Shown here piece after piece: positions 41,610-50,884 of a stretch of DNA of 64,000 nucleotides. Position 1 is the first letter of the stretch, and the number at the start of each line of letters is the position of its first letter. This stretch comes from Pictodentalium vernedei. Its lineage: Eukaryota > Mollusca > Scaphopoda > Dentaliida > Dentaliidae. The stretch spans positions 26,927,533 through 26,991,532 of the forward strand of contig CM062289.1 of NCBI GenBank assembly GCA_031216915.1, given 5' to 3'. A program made the position numbers and the translations under genes. Below the pieces are notes generated by a model that had not been told where the DNA came from, did not search any database, and saw only the letters and a list, made by a program, of their open reading frames with translations.

Positions 41610-43561
41610 TTTTACTCTCGTGACTTGTGCTCCTGGGAATACCCCATATTGTTCGAAGGGCGTCCAATTGTAAAGCTTAGAGTTCATCTAGTTTACCTTT
41701 TGGACAGTTATCACAAATAATATCGGCATAGTCAAAAAGTGGGAGTATGAAATGAGTATACAGAGTGTCCAAAGCTGACCTGGACAATTTATATTTTAAG
41801 CCACGGAGGCAGTTTATCATTGGACTGACTTTATCAATAATACAATCAACATGAAGATCCCGAGTTTTGAAACGTTAGTCCTAGATGTTTGTTTACGGTA
41901 ACTTCTGTTATAAGAGAACCATTTATATAGAGTTACGGCTTCGAATTTGGGTTAATGTTTCTTGTAAAGCTGAGGGTTATTGTTTTGCTAGGGTTAAAGG
42001 TCACTTGCCAAGTATCTGCCCATAAACCGATTCATTCCATGTCACCGTTCAATATATTTGCAGCCTCATTTTCATCATCTACAAGAATAAATAGGGACGT
42101 GTCGCCTGCATACAATCTTTTTTTCGATTGGATATCACGGACGATATCATTTATGTATGTATTGAAAAGAAGAGGTCCTAAAACAGACCCCTGGGGAACT
42201 CCAGCAAGTATTACATTTTTTGTGGAGCTCTTTCCTTTAATGACAACTGTTTGTGTACGATCAGGCAAATAACTTTCAAACCACGTTAAAAGTCCACGCC
42301 TACCCCAATAGCATCGACCTGTGTAGCAGACCACCATGCCAAACTCTATCAAACGCTTTGCTTATGTCACAAAAGACAAAACGGACTTCTGAACTTTTAT
42401 CCAGTGCAGATTTTATATAATTGTCTATAGAAATTAATTGAAATACCGTACTATCTCCCGACCAGACTCAAGGTCAGTAAGGCGGTTATTATCAACAAGA
42501 AATCTATATACTCGATTGAAAACTATCTTTTCTAGTACCTTGCTAACACAACTAACTAGTCAACGACACGGGGCGGTAATTTTCTTTATCGTTTTGTGAT
42601 AATTTTTTATGGATTGCTTTAACATTTGCATGTTTCCAGTATTGGGAAAGACTGCAGTTGACAAAGATAGGTTAAAAAGATTTGGAGAGCGAAAAGGATA
42701 GATGCCTCGAGAATTGTTTCAATATTATATTGCTTATTTGGTCAGGGCCACTAGCCTTTGTCGTATCTAATTTTGATAACAATAATTCAACCTCCACCTC
42801 ATCGGTTTCAATAGTCTCTAACGACCCAGCATGCTTAGAAATGCAAGGTAATTCTCTTTCGACGATAGTATTACATTGACTTGCAAAATAATTATTGATG
42901 ATGGTCGCGATATCTTCAGGATCTTTTATAAGTTCATCATCCTCGAGCAACGGGGGAAAGGCTGCGCTCATAGACTGCTGAAAGTTTTCAAACTCATCCA
43001 CTACGGCTTAGAGGGTGGTTTTCTTGTAGACACAGACTCTTCCAAATTGATATCAGAACTGTTTTTTCGCATCCCTAACACAATTTATGGTATAATTTCG
43101 AATTATCCTGAACTTTTGCCAGTCTTCAGTCCTATTTTTTCTTTTTGCTTTTTTGTGTGCCCTATTACGTATGAGCATTTGTCTTCTTACAAAGGGTGTC
43201 ATCCAGGGTTTCTCGTTTGGCCGAATTAAGATCGACCTAGCAGGAGTAAACAATCTCACAGTTTCCATACATGGACTGCTATTTTTCCTGTTATATCGTC
43301 AACTGAGCCGGATTCGAAGAATGAATTCCAGTCAAAATTCAGAAATGATTGTGACAGACCATCTGCATCCGCATTTTTGTAATCCCAAGCAAATCTTTTA
43401 TGAGAGGGAAGATTAGGATTTGTACATTTCAGTTTTATACTAGTGGCATGGTGATCGCTACAAAAAGGAGGAATGACTTATATACTGGAGATAAGGTTCG
43501 GGGAAGAAGTGAGCACTAGATCTATTAGAGTACTTGAGGTCTCACTGGTTCGAGTGGCTCT
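41610..43561 (-). pseudogene. LINE reverse transcriptase domain
   Basis: In order from the right: the linker PWMTPFVRRQMLIRNR; LDTTKASGPDQISNIILK (RT block 1); FCDISKAFDRVWHGG with the first catalytic Asp (motif A, about 42338-42376); GVPQGSVLGPLLFNTYINDI (block 4); YAGDTSLF where active enzymes have YADD (motif C); WADTWQVTFNPSKT; and FILPLFDYADIICDNCPKGK. Several frames and in-frame stops are needed to read through. The YADD to YAGD change removes a catalytic aspartate. Confidence 0.85.
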
Positions 43562-43753
43562 TTAACCCCCTGCACATTGATGTCGAAATATCTAAAGTTC
43601 AGGGTGCAAACATTTCCCATAATGCAACTAGAAATTTAACCAATTCAGTCTTGTTTGTCAAACAAGATTGAATTGGTTAAATTCCCAGTTGCATTATGGG
43701 AAAAATGGCAACTTCAAATCTGGATATCTTGACATCAGTGTACAGGGAGTTAA
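43562..43753. mobile_element. Family G TTAA MITE (G2), inside the LINE
   Basis: Perfect TTAA flanks, ends CCCCCTGCACATTGATGTC and GACATCAGTGTACAGGGAG. The centre is the palindrome AATTGCAT...AATTTAACCAATTCAGTCTTG with TTTGTC loop. Lies between the endonuclease and linker segments. Confidence 0.9.
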
Positions 43754-44218
43754 CAATCTGGACAAGGTTGTGTGCAGTTTCAAGTCTTCTAATTTTTGGG
43801 TGGGTTGTCGGTAGACAATTTGCGTTGAAGTCACCGCCAATAGCACATCTCATAGAGAGGTCATTTCTAGCTGATGATATCGATTCATCGATGAGAACCC
43901 AGTTGACACACGTGCCGACGGTGGGTGGTGGTAGACAATACCAAGCAGAAGCTTATGGTTTTTACTTCTTATTTCAATCCAGAACGCTAACAATCCAGGA
44001 AGTTCCAAATTACTTTTCCGTTTGTAAATTAACCCCAATTTTTAAATAAACTAGTATTCCGCCGCCGCGGCCATCTTCACGGTCCTTCCGAACAGGAAGA
44101 TAACGATATCCTTCTATTCTGAGACCTTCAGAGCCAACATTCGAATTAAGATGAGATTCAGTAACAGAAATGACATCATATTGACCGAGCGCCGCCTGTA
44201 TCACTTCAGGATTGTACC
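43754..44218 (-). pseudogene. LINE apurinic-type endonuclease segment
   Basis: Minus-strand frames give YDVISVTESHLNSNVGSEGL and DREDGRGGGILVYLK, then after a frame change LELPGLLAFWIEIRSKNH and LLLGIVYHHPPSA. The TE-HL, GGG and WIE/Y-PPS blocks are those of LINE APE endonucleases; the usual R in YRPP is H here. It ends at the (TAA)n tail of another LINE. Confidence 0.85.
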
Positions 44219-44268
<50 letters not shown>

Positions 44269-44655
44269 TATCACTTATATAGCGCCTATCCTAATAAAAG
44301 CCCTAAGCGCTCTACAAAATAAATCACGAATAAGATAGATAAAAATCAATAAAGTCACCCGGTTTGTGTGTCAGCGAAGGGATAGCCTGGGAAGTTCCTC
44401 TGGTATAAGTAGGTTTTTAGCCCCTTTTTAAAACTTTCAAGAGATGGTGCATTTCGTAAGGTTTTGGGTAACGAGTTCCACACACGGGGCGCGCTGGTCC
44501 TGAAAGCCCTGTCACCTACAGTCTTCAAATTCCCCGCGAACTGAGTTAAAAGCCCTTCGTCGCTGGATCGCAATGATCGCTGCGTCTTGTATGGTATGAG
44601 GAGTTCGCTAAGGTAGCCTGGGAAGTCAGCCGAATTTCTCTGGTAGGTGAGTAAA
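44219..44655 (-). pseudogene. Second LINE 3' end, inserted
   Basis: Minus-strand frame: TVGDRAFRTSAPRVWNSLPK, TLRNAPSLESFKKGLKTYLY, then a 3' UTR ending GGCGCTATATAAGTGATAT and (ATT)n, seen as (TAA)n at 44219-44267 on the plus strand. A 5'-truncated CR1/L2-type insertion between the N-terminal and endonuclease parts of the older LINE. Confidence 0.85.
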
Positions 44656-44905
44656 GCTAGTTTATAATACCCCTAACATTGATGTGTTCTTGTGATATGT
44701 TGCTACCCGTGTACCCTGGGTTCAGCTCAATATTTCCACTAACTATTAATAAAATGAATATCAATACAACAATACAAAAGTGTCCCAATAAACTAAAGAT
44801 CATTCCAATGACAGAGCACGTCGCACCCATGCGTGTTTGACCTGTAAAGTGATCTGGGGCTCTATATTTCAATTCTGGGACGATATGTGTTAATATCAAC
44901 ACCCA
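44656..44905 (-). pseudogene. LINE N-terminal segment with degenerate 2A-like motif
   Basis: The minus-strand frame has a hydrophobic stretch (MIFSLLGHFCIVVLIFILLI) and then VSGNIELNPGY at 44711-44743. Functional 2A-like peptides read D-[V/I]-E-x-N-P-G-P; here D is N and the final P is Y. 2A-like motifs near the start of LINE ORFs are known from several invertebrates. The two changes should abolish ribosome skipping. Confidence 0.7.
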
Positions 44906-45090
44906 TGGCGTCTGTTAATATAAATCATACATGTAGAGTTTGCCAGGAATGGATAACACAGCGCTCAGAAGCTAAAGTGAGGCTTCATCGAGTTTAATGA
45001 ATGGTAAGTGGACCGTGTCTCAAAACAAACTTCATTGTGTGTGCAAGTGCATTTTACAAGTTTAACAGGAATATTGAATGGATTGAGATG

Positions 45091-45348
45091 CAGTACGTGG
45101 AGAGTGGATTGTAACTAAAACACCCGCGGAGTGGAGTATCACCCAAAGTATCACTTTCAAATTCTGTACATATGGGCAAAAAACACAAGCAAAGTTTCAG
45201 GCAATGGACCTCCGGGTTTAACCCGGAGGTCCATTGGCTGGAACTTTGCTTGTGGTGGTTATGCTTTGCAACAAAATTACAATTGTTGCTCGGGTGGAAT
45301 CTCCACTCTGCGGGTGATTTAATGATAATACACTCTCCACGTACTGTA
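45091..45348. mobile_element. Family A MITE (A6)
   Basis: CAGTACGTGGAGAGTGG to CCACGTACTG with an intact central palindrome. It is preceded by GAGATG, as is A4. Confidence 0.9.
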
Positions 45349-45450
45349 GTAGTAATTATTGGAGTGAGAATTTGAGATATCGTAACATTAAAATATATAC
45401 GTATTTCTTCAAATTCAGTGAATCTTGAGTACACATAGTCGCACCGATAG

Positions 45451-45451
45451 G

Positions 45452-45482
<31 letters not shown>

Positions 45483-45745
45483 TTGGTGTTTAAGGTCACA
45501 TACTTATGCACAATAGCTAATCGTGACCGTGGCAGTTTTACGGGTGGAGGAGGCCGGAGTACCCGGAGAGAACCACCGAGCATCGACGAGCAACTGTCAA
45601 CTCCTCAACATTCTAACTCTGTTCAAGCTCCGCTCAAGCAGGGTTACAGCGGTCGAAGACATGTGCACCATCGATGTGCAGTACGCCTTTGTACATGGCG
45701 TCATCGTGCCCCCATGTAGACAACCGGGATAAAGTGTCTTGAAGA
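45451..45745 (-). mobile_element. SINE, minus strand, 5' truncated
   Basis: (TTTA)n at 45451-45484, then TTGGTGTTTAAGGTCACATA, the body, and a break at AAAGTGTCTTGA where the foldback at 45743 starts. Head missing. Confidence 0.85.
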
Positions 45746-45868
45746 TAAACGTCTCTTGTTTCGTTCGACATTCCGGGATTTGACTATAGAAAGCCATTCG
45801 TTGACTATGGAAAACCATTTGTTAACGAGTCCCGAATGTCTAACGAAACAAGAGACGTTTATCTCCAT
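45743..45868. repeat. Foldback palindrome
   Basis: GATAAACGTCTCTTGTTTCG then TTCGACATTCCGGGA pairs with TCCCGAATGTCTAACGAAAC and AAGAGACGTTTATC. The loop has two copies of a GACTATGGAAA-CCATT motif. Confidence 0.85.
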
Positions 45869-45979
45869 TGTAATTGTCTCCTAATTCGAACACAGGCACG
45901 GTGGAACAAGAATATAATTCCGACATGGTTCGTTCCGACAGAATTGGAGTTAATGGTTTTATGTCCCTGGATCTGCAAT

Positions 45980-46336
45980 CTATTTATTTATATATCTATT
46001 GGTGTTTAAGGTCACATACTTATGCACAATGGCTAATCGTGACCGTGACAGTTTTACGGGTGGAGGAGTACCCGGAGAGAACCACCGAGGACTGTCAGCT
46101 CCTCAACATTCTAACTTTGTTCAAGCCCCGCTCAAGCAGGGTTACAGCGGTTGAAGACATGTGCACCATCGACGTGCAGTACGCCTTAGTACACGGCGTC
46201 ATCGTGCCCCCATGTGGGCAACCGAGGTTAAGTGCCTTGTCCAAGGACACAACGCGGGTCGTCCCGGACGGCGATCGAACTCGGGACCTCTAGCATAGAA
46301 GTCCAACAGTCTACCATTGAGCCACCACGCTCCCGT
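45980..46336 (-). mobile_element. SINE, minus strand, with a different tRNA-like head
   Basis: Tail (TTTA)n-like at 45980, main body, then a head reading on the element strand GGGAGCGTGGTGGCTCAATG and GAGTTCGATCGCC. Both Pol III boxes are recognisable, but the region between them differs from the 28544 copy. Confidence 0.85.
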
Positions 46337-46410
46337 ATCGAAAGGTATAAAAGAAAAACAGCTTATATGTATCTGATTGAACAGTTTGCTACACAAAGAC
46401 GCTCTGGCGT

Positions 46411-46915
46411 TTCGTAAATTTACAACACCAGTTTCTAGGGGTGGAGAAGCAATGGGAGGGGAAGGAGGGGGTTATTTTATCTGCAGGAAAAGTTGCATTC
46501 CTTCGACCGCCAATCCATCGGTAAAAAGCCGAATCAGCCACAGCCAGGCCGCATGGGAATCAATGAATCCAATTGGACAGTTTTGGTTTACATATAGGCA
46601 CTCTCGCGTTTCAGCAATTTACTATAACTATATCAAATGATCTGAGGATAGAGAATGGTGAATGGTTTCGTTAATTTACAACACCAGTTTCTAGGGGTGG
46701 AGAAGCAATGGGAGGGGAAGGAGGGGGTTATTTTATCTGCAGGAAAAGTTGCATTCCTTCGACCGCCAATCCATCGGTAAAAAGCCGAATCAGCCACAGC
46801 CAGGCCGCATGGGAATCAATGAATCCAATTGGACAGTTTTGGTTTACATAGGCACTCTCGCGTTTCAGCAATTTACTATAATTATATCAAATGATCTGAG
46901 GATAGAGAATGGTGA
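46411..46915. repeat. ~254-bp tandem duplication, nearly identical
   Basis: TTTACAACACCAGTTTCTAG begins at 46418 and again at 46674. Differences are few (CATATAGGC versus CATAGGC; AACTATATC versus AATTATATC). Looks recent. Confidence 0.9.
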
Positions 46916-47001
46916 AGGCATGGAGAGGGGGTCATGGGCAGGAACAAGATCCGCTTTCTTGTGAGCGCAACACCCAGTGGTAAAATGTGCAACCCAGCCA
47001 C

Positions 47002-47712
47002 GTCTAGGCCAACTGTGGCGCCAGGGGGGGGGGGGGGGGGGGGCAGGGTATGCCCCCGCCCTCCCCGTCAGAGAGGTCCCGTCAGTCCGTCGGAGAGTCT
47101 CGTAAACCCGACTTCACGAGAAATTTCCGACAATCGAACGTAGATATCTCGTGCAGCACTGGAACTTTGATGGAGAATAGTGGTTCTCACGAAATTCCTT
47201 AATGTCGTTCGTTAAACTGGCTTTATAGATGAAATATTTCCCGACCTTATTATAATATGTTTACTTTAACCCTTTACCTAAGGTGACGGCCAAAACCGGC
47301 CAGCGCTATTCTCAAAAATCGCCAATTAATTTTCATTATTTTTTTCATTTTTTGTCTCAAAAACATAGGTTATGACCCCTCGTTGGAACGAGCTCGCCGA
47401 GCTCGTTCCAACGAGGGGTCATAACCTATGTTTTTGAGACAAAAAATGAAAAAAATTAGTTATTCAAGAATTATTTTTGCAAGTGTCGTCTGCTTTTCAG
47501 GTTACATGTAGGTAAAGGGTTAAATAATCAACAAACATACTCAATTTGCTTTTATTTTGGTTCTCCAATTTACCAATTTTCACTCATTTTCCTTCGTTTG
47601 GGAGGTCAAATGTTATAGCCCCCCCCCCCCCTCCTCCTCCCCCTATCGGAGAGGTCAGCCCCCCCCCCCCCCCCTGTCGAGAAATCCCTGGCGCCACCCC
47701 TGGTCTAGGCCA
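47002..47712. mobile_element. hAT-like element with target duplication, carrying nested D5
   Basis: The direct repeat GTCTAGGCCA occurs at 47002-47011 and 47703-47712. Inside it the ends AACTGTGGCGCCAGGGG and CCCTGGCGCCACCCCTG are inverted; the 8-base hAT duplication lies within the 10-base match. Long G (47023-47043) and C (47619-47631, 47659-47674) runs occupy the subterminal regions in opposite orientation. MITE D5 sits inside. No transposase. Confidence 0.8.
47266..47523. mobile_element. Family D MITE (D5)
   Basis: TTAACCCTTTACCTAAGGTG to ATGTAGGTAAAGGGTTAA; the palindrome is perfect over about 90 bases (CCTCGTTGGAACGAGCTCGC centre). Best-preserved copy with both TTAA flanks. Confidence 0.95.
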
Positions 47713-47812
47713 CAAATGCCTCAATAGAAACACTATCTTTGTAATTCTCAAAAATATACTTTTGCTCGTCAGAAAAAAAAAAAAATAAAAAAAAATATCA
47801 GTCAGTTGGGTT

Positions 47813-48098
47813 TACAATTCAAAACGAGTTCTTGGGATGTTGGGAATATGGGACGTAACTCCACCAACCGCCTTCGCATGTCTTTTCGTATGAAAAAGCC
47901 ACAGGTCGTAGTTCAAATAATGATGCTGTTGTGTTCATTTCTGACCTTCCCATGTTTCGCAAGCAACCATTTTTATGTTGAGAAAACCCGGCACAATAAA
48001 GGATTTCTTTTTCATATTTTAGTAAATATAATGGGACGTGAAAATTCATTCTTTCTGTCATCATGCATCTTACTCGCTAAATTAGATCCAGATTGGCT
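47813..48098. other. No supported gene
   Basis: A 185-codon ORF starts here but its second half is antisense SINE; the first half has no recognisable domain. A-rich tract at 47772-47798 precedes it. Confidence 0.45.
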
Positions 48099-48114
48099 GT
48101 CTGAATACATTAAT

Positions 48115-48468
48115 TTATTTTTATTGGTGTTTAAGGTCACATATTTCTGCACAATGGCTAATCAGGACCATGACAGTTTTACGGGTGGAGGAAGCCGGAG
48201 TACCCGGAGAGAACCACCGAGCAACGGCGAGCAACTGTCAACTCCCCAACATACTAACTCCACAGAAACAGGGTTAGCATTGGTTGAAGACAAGTGCACC
48301 GTCGACATGCCGTACGCCTTAGTACACAGCGTCACCATGCCCCCACGTGGGCAATGGGGATGAAGTGTCTTGACCAAGGACACAACGCGGTGGTCGAAGG
48401 TGGGATTCGAACCGAGGACCTCTCTGCTTGCAGCCTGCACCTCTACCTACTGAGCCACCGCGCCCCCG
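48115..48468 (-). mobile_element. Full-length tRNA-headed SINE with perfect target duplication
   Basis: Minus-strand counterpart of 28544-28897: tail TTTATTTTTATTGG at the left, head GAACCGAGGACCTCT to CACCGCGCCCCCG at the right (B and A boxes on the minus strand). Duplication TCTGAATACATTAA at 48100-48114 and 48469-48482. Recent insertion, same length as 28544-28897. Confidence 0.95.
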
Positions 48469-48559
48469 TCTGAATACATTAAATGTTGAAATGACCACAA
48501 GTACTCAAACCATTTGTGATATAAACCTTTTCGCGTTTTTGTGGTTTAACTGGTAGAGT

Positions 48560-48810
48560 GTTAAATTATTTTTGACCATCAAAATTTGCTCGCATATCTT
48601 TGCCTTGATACAATTTATGGGAGAGTGCCTATAGGCACTCTCCCATAAATTAAAACAAGACAAGTCCTTACAGACTCAATAATATCACTTCAAAGATAAT
48701 ACAAAGCACATCCACTGAGTATGAAACCTTCAAGTTGCAGTACCTTCAACTCAGATTAAAGCCCAAATATGGGCTTCCAGCACTCTACCAGTTAACGCGT
48801 TGTATCATCA
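48560..48810. mobile_element. Foldback family O, copy 2
   Basis: TTTGCCTTGATACAATTTAT, GGGAGAGTGCCTATAGGCAC and TCTCCCATAAATT, followed by the same flank as copy 1 (CATCCACTGAGTATGAAACC, AAATATGGGCTTCCAGCACT). Confidence 0.8.
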
Positions 48811-49344
48811 ATGCACTGATTTTAGATGTTCCTAACATAGGTCTCAGATAAAAATCTTTGAAAAAAAGGAAGTGATTAAACTATACTTAAAAACTGGGTG
48901 AATACCTTCAAAACCTCGGCCATATGGTACAAATTCACATACAGAACAAGCAAGGTTCATCCTTATAGCATTCGGTATTCTTAGTTTCAAAAATCCGATT
49001 TCTCAGATAACTCGTTCATAAATCAACTTCGGAATGAGAACATGCTGGTGCACTCACAAGATCAACTTTCATTTTCCTCCGTCTGTTTATGTCGGTATCC
49101 ACTTACATGTTTTATGCTTCTAATTAAAAAGGCTATAATGTGGGTGAAGGTATCATAAATGATTTCAAAACACCAAAAACACAAATGGCGTAATCCATGA
49201 CTCAGTGAGGTCGGTCGGTACTATTTTGAAATACAATGTGTCACAGTGGATCAGTATTGTCGTTTTGTGGCGAGCCATCTCCCTCACCATCTACGACCCA
49301 CTTTCTTATTATCCTCGCAGCGGGAGAAGCATATAATGAAGAGC
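48811..49344. other. No recognisable feature
   Basis: AT-rich, nothing supported. Confidence 0.5.
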
Positions 49345-49922
49345 CCAATCCGTCCGTCCGTCCGTCCGTCAGCCAGGGCTGACCTTTAGTACCTTGAGCG
49401 GTAACAGGTGCGACCTAACACAAAAGATTTCCATTATCTTAGTATCAGGTAATGTTTGCTTCAGAGGTAATTCCTTCGGCCTAAAGTGATTAGTGGTTGG
49501 GTTTGCAACAAAAGAAAAATCACTTAACCCTTTGAACCCTATAGGTATTTTCCATGTCAGTTCCATGGTAGCAATAGGAAGAGTCCATATTTATTATTTG
49601 GGGGTAGACCAATTAATATTTTCAACGTGCAGCCTTAGGGCTGCACGTTGAAACTATTGATTGGGCTTCACCACACATTTACCTTACAGTCATCCCCCTT
49701 AATGACATTATGACGTAGCTTTTCACCCGGCTGGAAAAACGGCCTCTAGTGTCCAAAGGGTTAAGGTTCCATCTGTGGGTATGTCCGTCCTTCTGCTCGT
49801 CTGTCTGTCTGATGGGCCGTCCGTCCGCCAAACGTCCGTCTTTCCACTCGTCTGGAAGTTTGTTTATGCGATAACTTGAATAGTTATCACATTTTAATGA
49901 ATGTTTGGTATTTTGTTTTATA
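49345..49922. repeat. CCGTC-type dispersed repeat, split by C3
   Basis: CCGTCCGTCCGTCCGTCAGC at 49350, CCGTCCTTCTGCTCGTCTGT at 49787 and a GCGATAACTTGAATAG block at 49869 belong to the CCGTC repeat type. C3 (49524-49764) is inserted within, and D6 follows at 49923. Confidence 0.65.
49524..49764. mobile_element. Family C TTAA MITE (C3)
   Basis: TTAACCCTTTGAACCCTATA to GTCCAAAGGGTTAA; reverse orientation relative to C1 and C2. Central palindrome TTCAACGTGCAGCC / GGCTGCACGTTGAA. Confidence 0.9.
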
Positions 49923-50180
49923 TTAACCCTTTACCCAACGCAACGGAAAAAAGGCCAGCGCTATTTACAAAAATCACCATTAAATTTTCATTAATTTTTT
50001 TTCATTTTCATTTTTTGTCTCAAAAACATAGCTTATGACAGCTCTTTGGAACAAGCTCGTTGAGCTCGTCGTAATGAGGGGTCATAAATTATGTCTTTGA
50101 GGCAAACAATGAAAAATATCAGTTATTTAGTAATTGTGTTTGCAAGTGTCGTTTGAGTTACATGATAGGTAAAGGGTTAA
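49923..50180. mobile_element. Family D MITE (D6)
   Basis: TTAACCCTTTACCCAACGCA to ATAGGTAAAGGGTTAA. The central palindrome is decayed (ACAGCTCTTTGGAACAAGCT versus GAGCTCGTCGTAATGAGGGG), so this is one of the older copies. Confidence 0.9.
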
Positions 50181-50239
50181 CAATCACTTGGTCAGGTTCG
50201 ATAACCATCATTAATCCATGAAAGTTAAGTTATTGCCCT

Positions 50240-50480
50240 TTGTTTGCAGGATTCTGCCTGACATTCCATGTCTGTATTGTAGCAATTAGTGGTCTAGATA
50301 ATGTGATATTCAATTCTTATGGGGGTTGGAAAGTCCGAAGGAGAAATGTTTTGACCACACACCTCTATCCGGAGCTAACAGGATACACTTTGGGGTTCGA
50401 TAAAACTTCAATTTACTCTGAATGTGGTATGGAATGTGTAATTACATTAGTTGCTGCTTAACTGTTAAAACATCAAATAA
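50240..50480 (+). CDS. Possible terminal exon of an unknown gene
   Basis: TTGCCCTTTGTTTGCAG (ending 50249) is a good splice acceptor. It is followed by an open frame of about 70 codons (FCLTFHVCIVAISGLDNVIF ... ECGMECVITLVAA) with stop TAA at 50459-50461, and AATAAA at 50476-50481 shortly after. This combination fits a last exon but each part can occur by chance; no ATG start, no known domain and no upstream exon were found. Confidence 0.2.
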
Positions 50481-50630
50481 ATGTATTTAATCATTTCTAC
50501 CTTATAATATTATACATGTCCAAAGGTGATAGCGCCGTCATTTTGTGGTTAAATCATTGAACTTCAAATCGAAAAGTCCACGGTTCTGTCGTGAACAGTG
50601 GTAACTAAGTTGTGTCCTTGGCCAATGCAC

Positions 50631-50875
50631 TTAACCCTTTACCTAACATGAAAAGCAGACGACACTTGCAAAAAAAATTCTTGAATAACTAATTTTTTTC
50701 ATTTTTTGTCTCAAAAACATAGGTTATGACCCCTCATTGGAACGAGCTCGACGAGCTCGTTCCAATGAGGGGTCATAACCTATGTTTTTGAGACAAAAAA
50801 TGAAAAAATAATGAAAATTCATTGGCGATTTTTAAGAATAGCGCTGGCCGGTTTTGGCCGTTACGTTGGGTAATG
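50631..50875. mobile_element. Family D MITE (D7) with atypical right end
   Basis: TTAACCCTTTACCTAACATG at the left and a perfect central palindrome. The right end reads CGTTGGGTAATGCACTTAA instead of CGTTGGGTAAAGGGTTAA. The flank AATGCACTTAA is found on both sides. Confidence 0.9.
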
Positions 50876-50884
50876 CACTTAACC

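Larger units (their letters stand above)
39975..44905 (-). mobile_element. CR1/L2-like LINE remnant with four nested insertions
   Basis: Reading leftward from 44905: an N-terminal hydrophobic segment with a degenerate 2A-like motif; endonuclease segments (44204-43755); a linker (PWMTPFVRRQMLIRNR-HKKAKR, 43268-43053); RT segments (43001-41610); an RT C-terminal part (41373-41067, LETGFITLQ and PSVVRLWND); and a final Cys-containing tail (40117-39975, LRCSDLNGHTYERFL). The pieces are colinear once four insertions are removed: 44219-44655, 43562-43753, 41374-41609 and 40118-41066. Stops, frameshifts and a changed catalytic motif show it is dead. Confidence 0.8.

Noticed and set aside
42672-43416. 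Plus-strand ORFs across the LINE
   Set aside because: Antisense shadows of the minus-strand RT and linker.
47806-48363. 185-codon ORF, longest apparently ordinary coding frame
   Set aside because: The second half is the antisense translation of the SINE at 48115-48468; the first half has no recognisable domain.
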